From Acinetobacter lwoffii (GTDB lineage Bacteria > Pseudomonadota > Gammaproteobacteria > Pseudomonadales > Moraxellaceae), in contig NZ_CP059081.1 in assembly GCF_015602705.1 (NCBI RefSeq), forward strand, positions 2,613,702 through 2,677,701: a DNA stretch of 64,000 bases. The letters are read 5' to 3'. The first letter of the stretch is position 1; each line of letters opens with the position of its first letter. The position numbers and the translations under genes are program-made. Below are positions 47,386 to 57,746 of the stretch, one piece after another. A model generated the notes under the pieces. The model saw only the letters and a list, made by a program, of their open reading frames with translations, did no database searches and was not told the DNA's origin.

Positions 47386-48171
47386 ATGACTCAGGCAGAA
47401 TGGATGATGCTGTGGCTCTGTGCCTTAGCAGCCTTGCTGCATGGTTTAAGCGGCTTTGGCTTTCCCATGATGAGTACGGCTGTTCTGTCCAGTGCATATC
47501 CGCTTAGTATCGCGGTTACGCTTGTCATTCTGCCCTGCCTGCTGCTGAATCTGATCATGCTGAATGCCGATCCTACGCATAGTCTGTTGAATAGCATTGG
47601 CTATTATATAAAACGCTATTGGCCACTAATGCTTAGTAGCCTGATCGGCAGTGTACTCGGGGTCAAACTGTTACTTTGGCTAAATGAGGCTTATTTAAAA
47701 CTGTTATTAGGTCTAGTAATCATATTTTATGTCTTGGACCAATTACGGGCACGGCCTTTGCAAGTTAGTCCGCATATTTCCAGTATGCTCTGTTTTGGTT
47801 TACTGGCCGGCATTATTGGAGGGGCGACCAATGCCATGGCACCTTTTCTGATGATGTATCTGATGAGTTGCCAACTCTCTAAAACAGCTATTGTCATTAT
47901 CAGTAATCTCAATTTCATTGCCGGCAAACTGATCCAGCTGGTTTTACTGTTTCCAATTCTGATCACACTGGAAACCCATCAACAGCATATTCTGATCGGG
48001 ATAAGCTTATTCGCCCTTGCTGGTGTCTGGATTGGAGGCAAAATACGCCATCGTTTATCTCAGCAGCACTTCAAATGGATTGTCCTGGCTTTACTTCTGG
48101 GTTTGGGCTTGTATGCTCTCTGGCAAAGTGCTGGATTATTGCAACAATCTGGTTATAGTATCTTTAAATAG
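47386..48171 (+). CDS. TauE/SafE-family permease
   Basis: Membrane protein of 261 residues with about eight helices arranged as two repeats, each with a Gly/Pro-rich turn (GLSGFGFPMMSTAVL; GGATNAMAPFLMMYL). This is the TauE/SafE layout, whose members export sulfite or sulfoacetate. Substrate here unknown. The ribosome binding site is weak. The DASS transporter gene follows 82 bases later, but no shared pathway is evident. Confidence 0.82.
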   Translation: MTQAEWMMLWLCALAALLHGLSGFGFPMMSTAVLSSAYPLSIAVTLVILPCLLLNLIMLNADPTHSLLNSIGYYIKRYWPLMLSSLIGSVLGVKLLLWLNEAYLKLLLGLVIIFYVLDQLRARPLQVSPHISSMLCFGLLAGIIGGATNAMAPFLMMYLMSCQLSKTAIVIISNLNFIAGKLIQLVLLFPILITLETHQQHILIGISLFALAGVWIGGKIRHRLSQQHFKWIVLALLLGLGLYALWQSAGLLQQSGYSIFK

Positions 48172-48253
48172 GATATTTTTTAAGCAAAACAAAATTACAA
48201 ATTTAAAGCTAATATAAAAAATGATGTAAATAAAAATCTTGCAAGGAGAGCAT

Positions 48254-49666
48254 ATGACTCAGACCAACCTAGCTACCCCGACCAATGCCATGCCCAAAGG
48301 GCTGCTTAAAGGCTGGATTCTTATTTTTGTCGCAGCCATTGTAGCCTATGGCTTATATCTTTACCTGCCCTATGACCAGAATGCCAATAAAGGACTGGCA
48401 CTTTTAGCCTTTATCGGTATTTTATGGCTGACTGAAGCCATTCATATCACGATTACAGCTTTACTCGTCCCTGTGATGGCAGTATTACTGGTCATGCCAA
48501 TGGCCTCTGGTGAAGAACTGGTTCCGATTACCACGCAAGCCGCTTTGGCCACTTTTGCCGATCCTGTCATTTTCCTGTTTTTTGGTGGTTTTGCGCTGGC
48601 AACGGCGTTGCATATCCAGAAACTGGACCGGAAAATTGCCATGTGGATCATCTCCATGTCCAGAGGGCATCTGGGTATTTCTGTACTAGCGATTTTTGTG
48701 GTGACAGCGCTTCTGTCCATGTGGATTTCCAATACGGCGACTGCTGCCATGATGCTGCCTTTGGCTCTGGGTTTGCTTTCACATCTGGATGTCAGCAAGG
48801 ATCGTAAAACTTTTGTCTTTATCCTGCTCGGCATTGCCTATTCGGCCAGTATTGGCGGACTGGGCACCATGGTCGGTTCCCCTCCGAATGCCATTGCCGC
48901 CAAGGCCCTCGGCTATGATTTTGCCGACTGGATGAAAATCGGCTTGCCGATGATGTTCATTATTCTTCCCGCCATGCTGGTCAGTTTATATCTGGTACTA
49001 CGTCCAAAACTGAATCATAAAATACAATTTGCGACCGAAGATATTCCTTGGACCAGAACCCGTATAGCCACCATGATCCTCTTTCTTTGTACTGCAATTG
49101 CCTGGATTTTCAGTAAAAAATTCACTGAAATTTTTGGTATTTCCCAGCCGGATACCTGGATTGCAATTTCGGCTGCCTGTATGGTTGTGATTCTGGGTAC
49201 CGCAAGCTGGAAACAGATTGCAGAAAATACTGATTGGGGGGTGTTATATCTATTTGGTGGTGGTCTGACCTTGAGTGCCATTCTAAAGGATTCAGGCAGT
49301 TCGCTGGTACTGGGTCAAACTCTGGCCAATGCCTTTGGTGATACCTCCCCGCTGATGATTATTTTTGTAGTCGCTACTTTTATTATCTTCCTGACTGAAT
49401 TTACCAGTAATACCGCTTCGGCTGCCCTGCTAGTACCAGTATTTGCCGCAATTGCGGATCAGATGGGAATGCCCAAAGAAATTCTGGTGATTGTCATTGG
49501 CATTGGCGCCTCGTGTGCCTTTATGCTGCCGGTAGCGACTCCGCCAAATGCGATTGTCTTTGGAACCGGTCATATCCAGCAAAGCGAAATGATGAAAGTC
49601 GGTTTTGTACTGAATATCATGTGTATCTTTATTATTTCACTGTTTATTTACTGGTTCTTTATTTAA
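48254..49666 (+). CDS. DASS/SLC13-family anion transporter
   Basis: Sodium- or proton-coupled carboxylate transporter of 470 residues. Two SNT-type signatures mark the substrate sites: WISNTATAAMMLPLALG and TEFTSNTASAALLVPVF, each near a GxxPPNAI loop (GSPPNAIAAKALG; ATPPNAIVFGTG). It is likely to carry dicarboxylates, and sulfate is possible. AAGGAG with 5-base spacing fixes the ATG at 48254. Confidence 0.9.
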   Translation: MTQTNLATPTNAMPKGLLKGWILIFVAAIVAYGLYLYLPYDQNANKGLALLAFIGILWLTEAIHITITALLVPVMAVLLVMPMASGEELVPITTQAALATFADPVIFLFFGGFALATALHIQKLDRKIAMWIISMSRGHLGISVLAIFVVTALLSMWISNTATAAMMLPLALGLLSHLDVSKDRKTFVFILLGIAYSASIGGLGTMVGSPPNAIAAKALGYDFADWMKIGLPMMFIILPAMLVSLYLVLRPKLNHKIQFATEDIPWTRTRIATMILFLCTAIAWIFSKKFTEIFGISQPDTWIAISAACMVVILGTASWKQIAENTDWGVLYLFGGGLTLSAILKDSGSSLVLGQTLANAFGDTSPLMIIFVVATFIIFLTEFTSNTASAALLVPVFAAIADQMGMPKEILVIVIGIGASCAFMLPVATPPNAIVFGTGHIQQSEMMKVGFVLNIMCIFIISLFIYWFFI

Positions 49667-49696
49667 TCATTAAAGTTTTTAAGCATTACACCACCC

Positions 49697-49722
49697 ACAA
49701 AGCACACTCCGGTGTGCTTTGT
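49697..49722. terminator. Hairpin after the DASS gene
   Basis: ACAAAGCACAC (49697-49707) pairs perfectly with GTGTGCTTTGT (49712-49722) around TCCG. No long T-run follows, so it may be a weak terminator or an RNA-stabilising stem. Confidence 0.6.
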
Positions 49723-49843
49723 CGTATTATTCGCCTATATTTTGAATTTTCTCCTCATCAAAAATTTGTATGCTTTTAAAAATGATAAAGATAAAGTCCC
49801 TATATTAAAAACAGCAAAAAGTGGCAAACACATAGTAGACAGG

Positions 49844-50080
49844 ATGTTTCACTTAATCTCTCAACCGATCCAGAATTCCCCTTGGAAAATGACATTTAAA
49901 CTCGCGCTTGCACCTCTGATCATAGCTGTAATTTTATTCCCTTATGCGCTATTTCATGAAGCCAGCTCTGGGATTTTCTCCATTTTCAAGAGCCTGTTTT
50001 CAGCGCTTTTTATTAGCTTTTTTGTCTGCCGATGGTACTATTTTTATAGCTTTCTCAGCTGGCAGGCCGACCAGATCTGA
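49844..50080 (+). CDS. Small membrane protein of unknown function
   Basis: 78 residues from the ATG at 49844 with two hydrophobic stretches (KLALAPLIIAVILFPYALF and IFKSLFSALFISFFVCRWYYFY). The frame is open back to a GTG at 49712, but that lies inside a hairpin and yields an unlikely lead sequence. AGG is directly before the ATG, so initiation support is weak. I do not recognise the family. Confidence 0.45.
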   Translation: MFHLISQPIQNSPWKMTFKLALAPLIIAVILFPYALFHEASSGIFSIFKSLFSALFISFFVCRWYYFYSFLSWQADQI

Positions 50081-50117
50081 TTAGGCATGGTCGTTTATAT
50101 TCTATATTAATCCAGCT

Positions 50118-51227
50118 TTAAGCTTTCATTTTAAAATGATTCAGTTCCTGATTTAGTGCGGCAATCATATCTGCCCGGCTGATAATTCCCACCAATTGCT
50201 GCTCGCTCACCACCGGAATATAGTTGAAAGAACGCTCGACAAAATAAGGCACCAGATCCTGAATGGGTTGTAAAGGCTGCACTGTGATCACCTTACGGGT
50301 CATGATATGTTTAACCTGATGTTCCCAGCTACTGCGCACATCGGCAGCGCGCTTGAACCATTCCACCACCTGATACATTGCCAGTGTACCGACCAGTTGT
50401 TCATCGGCATTAACGACGGGCAGGCTCATCAGGTTCATCTGCTTGAACTTGTCCAATGCGTGCTGGATATCATCATTTTCATGCAGGGTTGCCACATCCT
50501 TCGTCATAATATCCTGGCAGCTAAATTCATGCACCGCACGCGCATTGGCCCGGTTTTGTGCCTCCAGAATAATTTTTTGCAGGTCATATTCACTGATGTC
50601 CAGCAGCTCAGTGCGCTGGTCCAGCACTTCCTGAATATCCTGCGGTTGAATGGTAACTTTCTGGGTCGGCGTCGGATCCTTGGAGCGGGTATTTAACTGG
50701 GCTTGCTGCGGATAATCCTTGCCAATCACCCGGTTAAAGACAATCGCAATCACCATCAGCAAAATTGAATTGAGCAGCACCGGATAAAATACAAAGGTAT
50801 AACCGAGTTCATGCACCGGTTGGCCACCCAGCACGGCGGTAATGGCCACGGCGCCACTCGGTGGATGCAGGGAATCCGTGGTCATCATCAGGACAATCGC
50901 CAAGGCCACGGCTACACTAAAAGCCTCAGTCGGACTAGCTATGAATAAAGCGCAACTCACGCCAATCACCGCAGCAATGGTATTGCCAACCAGAATATTC
51001 CAGGGCTGTGCCAGAGGACTGGCCGGCACCGCAAACAGCAATACCGAGGATGCACCCATCGGTGCGATATACCAAGCTTCAAAATCCCCCAAAATCCATA
51101 AGCTCAACAAGGACGAAACTACCAAACCCAATAGTGCTCCAGCTCCGCAGAGCAAACGGTCTTTGAGTGGAAGGACTTTGAAATTCGGTTTTAAGGTATT
51201 GAGCCAGTCGAGATGGGAGTGAAACAC
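50118..51227 (-). CDS. HPP-family membrane protein with paired CBS domains
   Basis: Protein of 369 residues. An N-terminal four-helix HPP domain carries the motif LHPPSGAVAI (about 120-130) and PMGASSVLLF. Two CBS repeats occupy about 235-365 (SCQDIMTKDVATLHEND..., VKHIMTRKVITVQPLQPIQDL...). Stand-alone HPP proteins have been linked to nitrite transport in chloroplasts and cyanobacteria; in this CBS fusion the role is unproven. CBS pairs usually sense adenine nucleotides. Confidence 0.85.
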   Translation of the reverse strand: MFHSHLDWLNTLKPNFKVLPLKDRLLCGAGALLGLVVSSLLSLWILGDFEAWYIAPMGASSVLLFAVPASPLAQPWNILVGNTIAAVIGVSCALFIASPTEAFSVAVALAIVLMMTTDSLHPPSGAVAITAVLGGQPVHELGYTFVFYPVLLNSILLMVIAIVFNRVIGKDYPQQAQLNTRSKDPTPTQKVTIQPQDIQEVLDQRTELLDISEYDLQKIILEAQNRANARAVHEFSCQDIMTKDVATLHENDDIQHALDKFKQMNLMSLPVVNADEQLVGTLAMYQVVEWFKRAADVRSSWEHQVKHIMTRKVITVQPLQPIQDLVPYFVERSFNYIPVVSEQQLVGIISRADMIAALNQELNHFKMKA

Positions 51228-51471
51228 AGTGCGCCTGATCTTATTGTTTATAGATTTTGGGCATTATAGAACCAAGCCCGATGAAAGGCATCTGTGTTTT
51301 ACATCTTTTCACCATTCGCGAATACATGCTTTTTAAAACAATATTTCACTCAGGTTAAAACATTCATCCTGCTTTTTATAGAATGATCACGTCATCACCG
51401 ATAGTCATTTGCATAGAAAAATCCTTTTTACCATGCTGCTTAAATCGTTGTTCAAAAATTTTTAAAACAAC

Positions 51472-52278
51472 CTAATGGCTCATTTCAGGTTGAATCAGCG
51501 GCTGGATTTTTAACAGTTCGACCTGACCATAATAAGTTGAAAATGCCACATCTCCGGCATCGACTCCAGTGCCAATCCGAATAAGATTTTCGACCGGCGC
51601 CAGACGGGTCGGATCAAACTGTACCCATCCACCATCTAAATAGGCTTCAAAAATGGCATGAAAGTCAGGTAAAAACTTTTCAATTTCTACATAACCGACC
51701 ACCATGCGTGCCGGAATTCCCAAGGCACGGCACAGCGCAATGCCTAAATGGGCAAAATCACGGCATACGCCTGCGCGATGCACCAGCACATCTGTGGCAG
51801 TGGTGAACTGGTCAGAACTCCCCGACACATAAAAAATATTGTTATAAATCCACTGTTCGATCGCTTTGACCCGCGTATAGCCCGGTGTCATCCAGCCAAA
51901 TGAGCGTTTCGCCATTTCCAGTAATAAATCTGAATTGCAATAACGGCTGGCCAGCAAATAAGGCAAGACTTCATCGGGCAGCTCAGGAATGGCTACTTCT
52001 TTCAGACCTTGCTGAAGCTCAAGAGAGAGACTCGGTTGACGAACCACTGTCGCCGCATAATTCAGCTCAAAAGCGTCACAGGGTTCAACCTGTAGCCGAA
52101 CATGACGATTTTGATGCTGCGCATCCTGAAATTCATGCCATGTCACAGGCAGGTTAAAGCTGAGTTGTTCTCCGAGAATCTTCTGATCGGAATGATGTGC
52201 CGCCTGAAGCATAAAAATAAATTCTGTCGGTTGCACGACCTTGTATTTTAAATGGCATTGAATTTGGTAAGTGGTCAT
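51472..52278 (-). CDS. Transglutaminase-like cysteine protease
   Basis: Protein of 268 residues with the transglutaminase-core triad Cys172 (HRAGVCRDFAHLGIALCRALGIPAR), His207 (DFHAIFEAY) and Asp222 (WVQFDPTRL). An N-terminal beta-rich domain (about 1-100) precedes it, as in the bacterial transglutaminase-like family with a Bact_transglu_N-like domain. No signal peptide. Probably a peptidase or amidase; substrate unknown. Confidence 0.85.
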   Translation of the reverse strand: MTTYQIQCHLKYKVVQPTEFIFMLQAAHHSDQKILGEQLSFNLPVTWHEFQDAQHQNRHVRLQVEPCDAFELNYAATVVRQPSLSLELQQGLKEVAIPELPDEVLPYLLASRYCNSDLLLEMAKRSFGWMTPGYTRVKAIEQWIYNNIFYVSGSSDQFTTATDVLVHRAGVCRDFAHLGIALCRALGIPARMVVGYVEIEKFLPDFHAIFEAYLDGGWVQFDPTRLAPVENLIRIGTGVDAGDVAFSTYYGQVELLKIQPLIQPEMSH

Positions 52279-52526
52279 GAAGTTCCTTATTTTTAAGCAT
52301 TATTATATTGCGTGAATATTAAACTAATTTGAGGATCGCAATCGTATGAAATCCGTTGAACTTTATGATTCTCCGGTTAACAGCATGTCATACATCTGGT
52401 TTATTCCTGATTTTTAGATCGGCCCGTATCGACCAGCCAAGCTAAAAATGCAGTAAGACTCTAAATACCGCGTATCTTTATAAGCCTGTTTTATTTTTTT
52501 CAGAAAAGTATCCCCACATTAACCCT
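52279..52526. other. Spacer upstream of the glyQ promoter
   Basis: About 250 bases with no convincing gene. I looked for a glycine riboswitch and saw none of its conserved core. Confidence 0.5.
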
Positions 52527-52555
52527 TTGCCACTCCCCTGCAAAGTCCTTATAAT
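52527..52555 (+). promoter_or_regulatory. Sigma-70 promoter of glyQS
   Basis: TTGCCA (52527-52532), 17 bp, perfect TATAAT (52550-52555). Start near 52562, leader about 30 bases. Confidence 0.85.
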
Positions 52556-52591
52556 TGAGCACAATTTTTCTCTAATTTTAAGTGGATGACC

Positions 52592-53575
52592 ATGAGTCGC
52601 GCCATATCGCATATTGATACCTTCCAAGGCTTAATTCTTGCCTTACAAACTTACTGGGCGGAGCAAGGCTGCGTCATTTTGCAACCTTATGATATGGAAA
52701 TGGGTGCAGGGACATTCCACACTGCGACTTTCCTTCGTGCGCTGGGTCCTGAAACCTGGAATGCCGCTTATGTCCAACCATCACGTCGTCCGAAAGATGG
52801 CCGTTATGGTGAAAACCCGAACCGTTTGCAACATTATTACCAATTCCAGGTTGTGCTTAAGCCAAACCCGGACAACATCCAGCAGCTTTACCTAGACTCA
52901 TTAAAAGCGATCGGTATTGATCCTTTAGTTCACGACATTCGTTTCGTAGAAGACAACTGGGAATCTCCAACACTGGGTGCTTGGGGCTTAGGTTGGGAAG
53001 TATGGCTCAACGGTATGGAAGTGACTCAGTTCACTTACTTCCAGCAAGTCGGTGGTGTTGAATGCTACCCAGTCACCGGCGAAATTACTTACGGCCTTGA
53101 GCGTCTTGCCATGTACTTGCAAGGTGTAGACTCAGTTTACGATCTGGTTTGGACCAAAGGTCAGTTCGGTACGGTGACTTATGGCGATGTGTTCCATCAA
53201 AATGAAGTGGAACAATCGACCTATAACTTCGAATATGCCAACGTTGAAAAAATGTTTGAATTGTTCGATTTCTACGAAGCTGAAGCAACACGTTTGATCG
53301 AAGCGAAACTTCCACTTCCTGCATATGAGCAAGTCGTGAAAGCATCACACAGCTTCAACTTATTGGATGCGCGTGGCGCGATTTCTGTGACTGAACGTCA
53401 GCGTTACATTTTACGTGTACGTACATTGGCACGTTCTATTGCGACCAGCTATGTAGCAGCACGTGCGGAACTTGGTTTCCCAATGGCTGAACCTGCATTA
53501 CGTGATGAAGTGTTGGCACAATTAAAAGCGCAAGTTGAAGCAGAAGCGAAAGAAGCAAACAAGGAGAGCAAATAA
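52592..53575 (+). CDS. glyQ: Glycyl-tRNA synthetase alpha subunit
   Basis: Class II synthetase alpha subunit of 327 residues that charges tRNA-Gly together with GlyS. Motif 2/3 and core stretches match E. coli GlyQ as recalled: [85 protein letters not shown]. The ATG at 52592 has AGTGGA at 7 bases; the ATG two codons upstream sits directly on that site. The stop overlaps the glyS start by one base. Confidence 0.97.
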   Translation: MSRAISHIDTFQGLILALQTYWAEQGCVILQPYDMEMGAGTFHTATFLRALGPETWNAAYVQPSRRPKDGRYGENPNRLQHYYQFQVVLKPNPDNIQQLYLDSLKAIGIDPLVHDIRFVEDNWESPTLGAWGLGWEVWLNGMEVTQFTYFQQVGGVECYPVTGEITYGLERLAMYLQGVDSVYDLVWTKGQFGTVTYGDVFHQNEVEQSTYNFEYANVEKMFELFDFYEAEATRLIEAKLPLPAYEQVVKASHSFNLLDARGAISVTERQRYILRVRTLARSIATSYVAARAELGFPMAEPALRDEVLAQLKAQVEAEAKEANKESK

Positions 53576-55644
53576 TGTCTAAACATACCGTTTTGTTCGA
53601 ATTGGGTTGTGAAGAACTTCCACCAAAAAGCCTGAAAAAATTACGTGATGCACTACATGCAGAAACCGTTAAAGGCTTAAAAGATGCTGGCTTAGCGTTT
53701 GATTCGATCGAAGCTTATGCAGCACCGCGTCGTCTTGCACTTAAAATCGTCAATGTTGATGCTGCACAAGCAGACACACAAAAACGTTTTGACGGCCCTG
53801 CCAAACAGGCAGCCTTTGATGCTGAAGGCAACCCGACGAAAGCACTTGAAGGCTTTATGCGTGGTCAAGGCATCACGGTTGATCAAGTATCAACTTTCCA
53901 AGCAGGTAAAGTTGAAAAAGTATGCTATTTAAAAGATGTCAAAGGTCAAAGCCTTGACGTTTTATTGCCACAAATTTTACAAAATGCATTGGATAATCTT
54001 CCAATCGCAAAACGTATGCGTTCTGCGGCAAGCCGTACTGAATTCGTACGTCCTGTGAAATGGGTTGTGTTGTTGAAAGACAACGATGTGGTTGATGCAA
54101 CAATTCAAGACCACAAAGCAGGTAACGTGACTTATGGCCACCGTTTCCATGCACCTGAAGCAATCACTTTAGCGCATGCAGACGAATACTTAGCGAAGTT
54201 AAAAGCGGCTTACGTTGTAGCGTCTTTTGAAGAGCGTCAAGCCATCATCGATCAACAAGTCAAAGCACTTGCTGATGAAGTGAATGCCATTGCAATTGTC
54301 CCTGCGGATCTTCGTGACGAAGTGACTGCACTCGTTGAATGGCCTGTTGCGCTTCGTGCAAGCTTCGAAGAACGCTTCCTTGCTGTTCCTCAAGAAGCAT
54401 TGATCACCACGATGCAGGACAACCAGAAGTACTTCTGCTTAGTGAACGCTGACAATAAACTTCAACCTTACTTCATTACTGTGTCAAACATCGAGTCGAA
54501 AGACCCGACACAAATTATTGAAGGTAACGAGAAAGTGGTTCGTCCACGTTTGTCAGATGCTGAATTCTTCTTCTTACAAGATCAAAAGCAACCGCTTGCA
54601 TCTCGTAAAGAGAAACTTGCAAACATGGTATTCCAAGCTGAATTGGGTACGCTTTGGAACAAGTCTGAACGTATTGCGAAATTGGCTGTAGCACTTGCGC
54701 CTATTACAGGTGCAAAAGCGGAAGATGCTGAAAAAGCGGCGCTTCTTGCAAAATGTGACTTAACTTCTGAGCTTGTGGGTGAATTCCCTGAACTTCAAGG
54801 TATTGCAGGTACTTACTACGCACGTCTTGAAGGTGAAAATGCGGAATTGGCTGAGTCTTTAGGTGAGCAATACTTACCTAAATTCGCAGGTGACGTTTTA
54901 CCGAAAACCAAAACTGGTACAACCATTGCTCTTGCGGATCGTTTAGATACGCTCACAGGTATTTTCGGTATTGGTCAAGCGCCTACAGGTTCTAAAGACC
55001 CATTTGCACTACGTCGTTCTGCAATTGGTATTTTGCGTCTTGTGACTGAAAACGAGCTTGATGTTTCAATTGAAGATTTGATCAAACTTGCACTTGCTGC
55101 TTATGGCGATGTATTGAAAGATCACGACAAGACTTTGGCAGATGCTGTTGCATTCCTTGAAGGTCGTTACCGTGCGAAATACGAAGATCAAGGTGTTGCT
55201 GTTGATGTTATTCAAGCGGTTCAAGCCTTGTCACCAAAATCTCCGCTTGATTTTGACAAGCGTGTAAATGCGGTGAATCACTTCCGTGCATTGCCTGAAG
55301 CTGCTGCACTTGCTGCTGCCAACAAACGTGTTGCTAACATTCTTGCCAAAGAAGCTGCACCTGAAGGTGCTGTGGTTGAAGCAAACCTGGTTGAAGATGC
55401 TGAAAAAGCGTTATTCGCTGAACTTGCGAAAATCACGCCTGTGGTTGAGCCGTTATTTGCTGCCAAAGACTACACTGCTGCATTGTCTGCACTTGCCGCA
55501 CTTCGTGCCCCAGTTGATGCGTTCTTTGACGGTGTAATGGTGATGGCTGATGATGCTGACTTGAAAGCAAACCGTTTACGTATGCTTGCTCAGCTTCGTG
55601 ACTTATTTACCAAAGTTGCAGATATTGCTGTATTGCAGCACTAA
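53575..55644 (+). CDS. glyS: Glycyl-tRNA synthetase beta subunit
   Basis: Beta subunit of 689 residues, needed for tRNA-Gly recognition. Recognisable stretches are [81 protein letters not shown] and the C-terminal anticodon-binding-type domain. It starts within the glyQ stop (TAATG), so the subunits are translationally coupled. Confidence 0.97.
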   Translation: MSKHTVLFELGCEELPPKSLKKLRDALHAETVKGLKDAGLAFDSIEAYAAPRRLALKIVNVDAAQADTQKRFDGPAKQAAFDAEGNPTKALEGFMRGQGITVDQVSTFQAGKVEKVCYLKDVKGQSLDVLLPQILQNALDNLPIAKRMRSAASRTEFVRPVKWVVLLKDNDVVDATIQDHKAGNVTYGHRFHAPEAITLAHADEYLAKLKAAYVVASFEERQAIIDQQVKALADEVNAIAIVPADLRDEVTALVEWPVALRASFEERFLAVPQEALITTMQDNQKYFCLVNADNKLQPYFITVSNIESKDPTQIIEGNEKVVRPRLSDAEFFFLQDQKQPLASRKEKLANMVFQAELGTLWNKSERIAKLAVALAPITGAKAEDAEKAALLAKCDLTSELVGEFPELQGIAGTYYARLEGENAELAESLGEQYLPKFAGDVLPKTKTGTTIALADRLDTLTGIFGIGQAPTGSKDPFALRRSAIGILRLVTENELDVSIEDLIKLALAAYGDVLKDHDKTLADAVAFLEGRYRAKYEDQGVAVDVIQAVQALSPKSPLDFDKRVNAVNHFRALPEAAALAAANKRVANILAKEAAPEGAVVEANLVEDAEKALFAELAKITPVVEPLFAAKDYTAALSALAALRAPVDAFFDGVMVMADDADLKANRLRMLAQLRDLFTKVADIAVLQH

Positions 55645-55668
55645 GTCTTAAATTATTTTAATTTAAGC

Positions 55669-55697
55669 AAAACCCCGCTATAAGTTAGTGGGGTTTT
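55669..55697 (+). terminator. Terminator after glyQS
   Basis: AACCCCGCTA pairs with TAGTGGGGTT (one G-T) around a 5-base loop, followed by T6. Confidence 0.9.
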
Positions 55698-55810
55698 TTA
55701 ATTGATTTTTTAAGTGGATAACTCATAATTTTTAATCAACCCATAAAAAATACAAGATTTTTCTTGTCACTCTTGGCAGTTGTGACACATCTAAAAGCAG
55801 GAAATTAAGA

Positions 55811-57022
55811 ATGTTAAATACATGCATTGAAGCAGTGGATTTACTATTAGATGCAATATATTCAACAGGTGAAAGACACCAACTACTATCTGAGTTCGGG
55901 ATTCACGAACCTAATAGCCCTATTTGGTCTAATACAATTGGCACATCAATCTATATTAGAAATGAAAAAACGTATTTAAAAGCTGTTTTTTACATTAAAC
56001 AAAATGGTGTCCCTTATCTATCAGAACTCCCAATATCAAAATTAAAAAGCCAAGTAACTCAATTCCTAATAGAAAATTTCTGGTACATCCGAGATGGTGA
56101 GTTTTCTCGTAATCCTAATTTATCTTACAAACTGCAAATCCCTTGTGATGCAAAATTGCAATTAGCTAAGGCACTATTGACTTCACCACTTTTTAAGGCA
56201 ACTCAGAAAATTTTTCTATACCCATTTAATTCAATTCATACCGAAAGTAACTTACGGCTACAGAATTTTTTCATTGTAAATAGCTCTAACCTAAGTCTTG
56301 AAGATTTAAACATTTCTAGTAGCTACTCCCAACAATTTAATTTTAATTACTATCCTAGTCTTATTGACAATCAAATCAACCAAAAGAGAATATCAACATG
56401 GATTGGTATTTATGCTCCAACCGAGGAAATTTCTCAACGAATTTTATATGCCCTTCTCGGTGTAATTTCTTTATTTGAAGACTCAGAAAAAAGGTATTGC
56501 TTTAATGGCGAACCTAAAGATTCTGGATGCTCCTACTTTCCAGACGATTATCAATATACTTGTAAAGAGACAGTAGATTTACTACCAAGCTTATATTTCA
56601 AATTAAAAATTGGTAATGAACTGTCAATTCATTTAAACAATATCTCTAATTTTATGAGCTCTATAAATAATGAAAGCGAAAGATATATTTTAGCGTTAAC
56701 CAATTTTTATAAAAGTTGGTTTGAGCAAGAAGCTGGCCAATATAGAACTCTTTGTACTTGTATTGAATCCTTGATTGAAGACACTAGAACTAAGAGTTCC
56801 CAAAAATTTAAAAATTTATGTCTCCAATATTCAAATAAATTTGATTCCAATCAACTTAGTCATTTGCTAAACATTAGAGGCTCTATTGTTCATGGAAAAG
56901 CCCCTCACCTATCTGATAGTTCATATTATGATTCTTACTTAGAAACCTATTTATCAGAACCTCTAACTGACCTTTTAAATATTGTCGAAATAGTTTTAAA
57001 AAGTCATATTTTTAGACAATAA
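55811..57022 (+). CDS. AT-rich HEPN-like (ApeA-type C-terminus) protein, candidate defence gene
   Basis: Protein of 403 residues, unlike its neighbours in base composition: codons are strongly A/T-ending and the gene is visibly richer in A+T than glyS or the next gene. The N-terminal 290 residues show no domain I recognise. The last 110 residues are helical and contain R356-G-S-I-V-H361, an R-x4-H motif of HEPN ribonucleases, preceded by an acidic helix (CIESLIEDTRTKSSQKFKNL) typical of the ApeA-like HEPN domain. HEPN proteins of this kind cleave RNA and some stop phage infection. AGGA 8 bases before the ATG. No antitoxin or partner gene adjoins it. The defence role is an inference. Confidence 0.65.
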   Translation: MLNTCIEAVDLLLDAIYSTGERHQLLSEFGIHEPNSPIWSNTIGTSIYIRNEKTYLKAVFYIKQNGVPYLSELPISKLKSQVTQFLIENFWYIRDGEFSRNPNLSYKLQIPCDAKLQLAKALLTSPLFKATQKIFLYPFNSIHTESNLRLQNFFIVNSSNLSLEDLNISSSYSQQFNFNYYPSLIDNQINQKRISTWIGIYAPTEEISQRILYALLGVISLFEDSEKRYCFNGEPKDSGCSYFPDDYQYTCKETVDLLPSLYFKLKIGNELSIHLNNISNFMSSINNESERYILALTNFYKSWFEQEAGQYRTLCTCIESLIEDTRTKSSQKFKNLCLQYSNKFDSNQLSHLLNIRGSIVHGKAPHLSDSSYYDSYLETYLSEPLTDLLNIVEIVLKSHIFRQ

Positions 57023-57127
57023 AGAATCGAATATCGAGAACACTTTAGTCCTTCACTTTAATCCTATAGCCAATTTTCACCCAATTCCCTATACTCAAAC
57101 TAACAACACTCAACAAGAAAGAATCAT

Positions 57128-57517
57128 ATGAAATTTAAAACACTCATTCTGACTGGTCTTGCGAGTATCGCAGTTACAGCTTGTACATCTGCACCCAAAA
57201 TCCCACAGCTTCAGGTTGGCGTCTTACAGGAAGTCCAAAACCTCGAAGTGGTTCCAGCTACGACCAACAACAAGGCAAAACTGACCAAATTCCTCGACAA
57301 ATGCGTGATTGAATTTACCGGCGATATTGGCAATAACCGTGTCATTGAACAATGGTCATTTAAAGGTATGACTCTAATCGATGCCGGCTCAGCGACTTTC
57401 CAGCGCGACGGTACTAGCACTGCACAAAAATTTGACCTGCACGATGCAGGCGTACAAAAGAACTTTGTCAGCTTACGCGAACATTTCGCCAAAGATGCCC
57501 TGACACAATGTGACTAA
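57128..57517 (+). CDS. Putative lipoprotein
   Basis: Lipoprotein of 129 residues with signal peptide and lipobox VTAC (Cys19). The mature part has two further cysteines (DKCVIEF and the final TQCD) that may form a disulfide. I recognise no family. Base composition returns to that of the core genes. AAGAAAG stands upstream of the ATG. Confidence 0.75.
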   Translation: MKFKTLILTGLASIAVTACTSAPKIPQLQVGVLQEVQNLEVVPATTNNKAKLTKFLDKCVIEFTGDIGNNRVIEQWSFKGMTLIDAGSATFQRDGTSTAQKFDLHDAGVQKNFVSLREHFAKDALTQCD

Positions 57518-57524
57518 AAAAATC

Positions 57525-57555
57525 GCCTTGTTTCTAGTCTAAGAACAGGGCTTTT
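57525..57555 (+). terminator. Terminator after the lipoprotein gene
   Basis: GCCTTGTT pairs with AACAGGGC (57525-57532 with 57544-57551, one G-T pair), followed by T4. Confidence 0.75.
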
Positions 57556-57746
57556 ATTTTGCTAAAAATCAATTCGACACTTGGGCTAATTTCTACTGCC
57601 CTTTCTTTAAAAATTACAATATTTCGGCACAGATCCACCTGAAAGCTCTGCACTCTTCACAGGATATTCATTGTTTTTGGCCCATTATCCGTTACACTGA
57701 AAAACAAACTCAGACCGCACTTAGACGAATTCGAGGTCGATCCATA

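Noticed and set aside
48442-48834. Minus-strand frames inside the DASS transporter gene
   Set aside because: They are antisense shadows of a well-supported membrane protein gene.
52347-52418. 23-codon frame upstream of glyQ (possible leader peptide)
   Set aside because: It ends before the glyQ promoter at 52527-52555, so it cannot be on the glyQ transcript from that promoter, and its product is unrecognised.
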